In this document: piece after piece, positions 43,512-43,599 of the stretch | Layout of the letters: every line of letters begins with the position of its first letter | Position numbering within the stretch: the stretch's first letter is position 1 | NCBI GenBank assembly: GCA_902591275.1 | Contig: CACJAC010000008.1 | Coordinates: 1-43,599, forward strand | Direction of reading: 5' to 3' | Source of the DNA: an uncultured Prochlorococcus sp. | Lineage (GTDB): Bacteria; Cyanobacteriota; Cyanobacteriia; PCC-6307; Cyanobiaceae | DNA: 43,599 nucleotides | Made by a program: the position numbers and the translations under genes | Notes under the pieces: model-generated | The model's input: the letters and a program-made list of their open reading frames with translations, nothing else | The model's database searches: none | What the model was told of the DNA's origin: nothing

Positions 43512-43599
43512 GATCAGCTTTTTCAATAATCTCAGGAATTAAATGCTCTGCTTTTACTGCCATTAGATGCACACCATTTGCGATTTTCATAAAATCATG
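43495..43599 (-). CDS. C-terminal end of a gene entering from the right (unidentified; possibly metF)
   Basis: A minus-strand frame without stop until TAA at 43495-43497, giving the last 34 residues, ending in NGVHLMAVKAEHLIPEIIEK plus ADLSLEY. It overlaps the 3' end of the sugar-nucleotide gene by 17 bases, as neighbouring genes in this window do. Methylenetetrahydrofolate reductase is a guess from remembered gene order, and I cannot confirm it from 34 residues. Confidence 0.5.
   Translation of the reverse strand, partial: HDFMKIANGVHLMAVKAEHLIPEIIEKADLSLEY

Overview
The window is AT-rich chromosomal DNA of a picocyanobacterium. Gene content and order fit a high-light-adapted Prochlorococcus: crtP-crtB, crtQ, rpaA, rpaB, ycf3, ycf34, ndhO/M/F/D and a plsX-fabH-fabD-plsC lipid cluster. 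Genes are densely packed, start-stop overlaps are common, and several starts are TTG or GTG. This is inferred from gene content; I cannot name the strain.

Layout. 1-6.9 kb is housekeeping: the start of crtQ, an A-type Fe-S carrier, a TPR protein, an LpxB-like glycosyltransferase, an SDR epimerase, ndhO, a J-domain protein, cysK and an ABC ATPase. At 6941-7012 lies tRNA-Asn(GTT). From its 3' end to about 17.1 kb is a 10.1-kb integrated island, bounded by a perfect 64-bp direct repeat (7001-7064 and 17097-17160) that contains the last bases of the tRNA plus an intrinsic terminator. A third, 13-bp copy of the tRNA 3' end with its own terminator lies inside (12425-12437). The island therefore looks like two tandem modules. 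Module A carries hsdR and a fused hsdM-hsdS (type I restriction-modification) and a 61-residue orphan. Module B carries a membrane-anchored coiled-coil protein, a 255-residue protein that resembles the detached N-terminal domain of a UPF1-like helicase, a 921-residue SF1 helicase with a C-terminal PD-(D/E)XK-type nuclease domain, and a small AlpA-like HTH protein. No integrase is present. Short iterated motifs 11-12 bp apart near the module ends look like recombinase or excisionase arm sites.

17.2-43.6 kb returns to core genes: a short variable stretch with an unknown protein, rpaA, a copper-type P-type ATPase/tmk/holB group, ycf3, radA, rpaB followed directly by plsX (with an unusual repetitive N-terminal extension), fabH, fabD, plsC, tsaB, ycf34, a CCA-adding-type nucleotidyltransferase, an RRM protein, crtB and crtP, ndhM, a DUF3172 protein, an RbcR-type LysR regulator, an NnrU/Z-ISO-type membrane protein, ndhF, ndhD, scpA, a sugar-nucleotide pyrophosphorylase and the tail of a gene entering from the right.

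How they work together. The core genes serve carotenoid synthesis (crtB, crtP, crtQ, perhaps the NnrU-family protein), the NDH-1 complex (ndhO, M, F, D), membrane lipid synthesis (plsX, fabH, fabD, plsC) and redox/light/circadian regulation (rpaA, rpaB). The island is anti-phage-type accessory cargo. The three-gene coiled-coil/split-helicase-nuclease operon is the best candidate here for an undescribed system.
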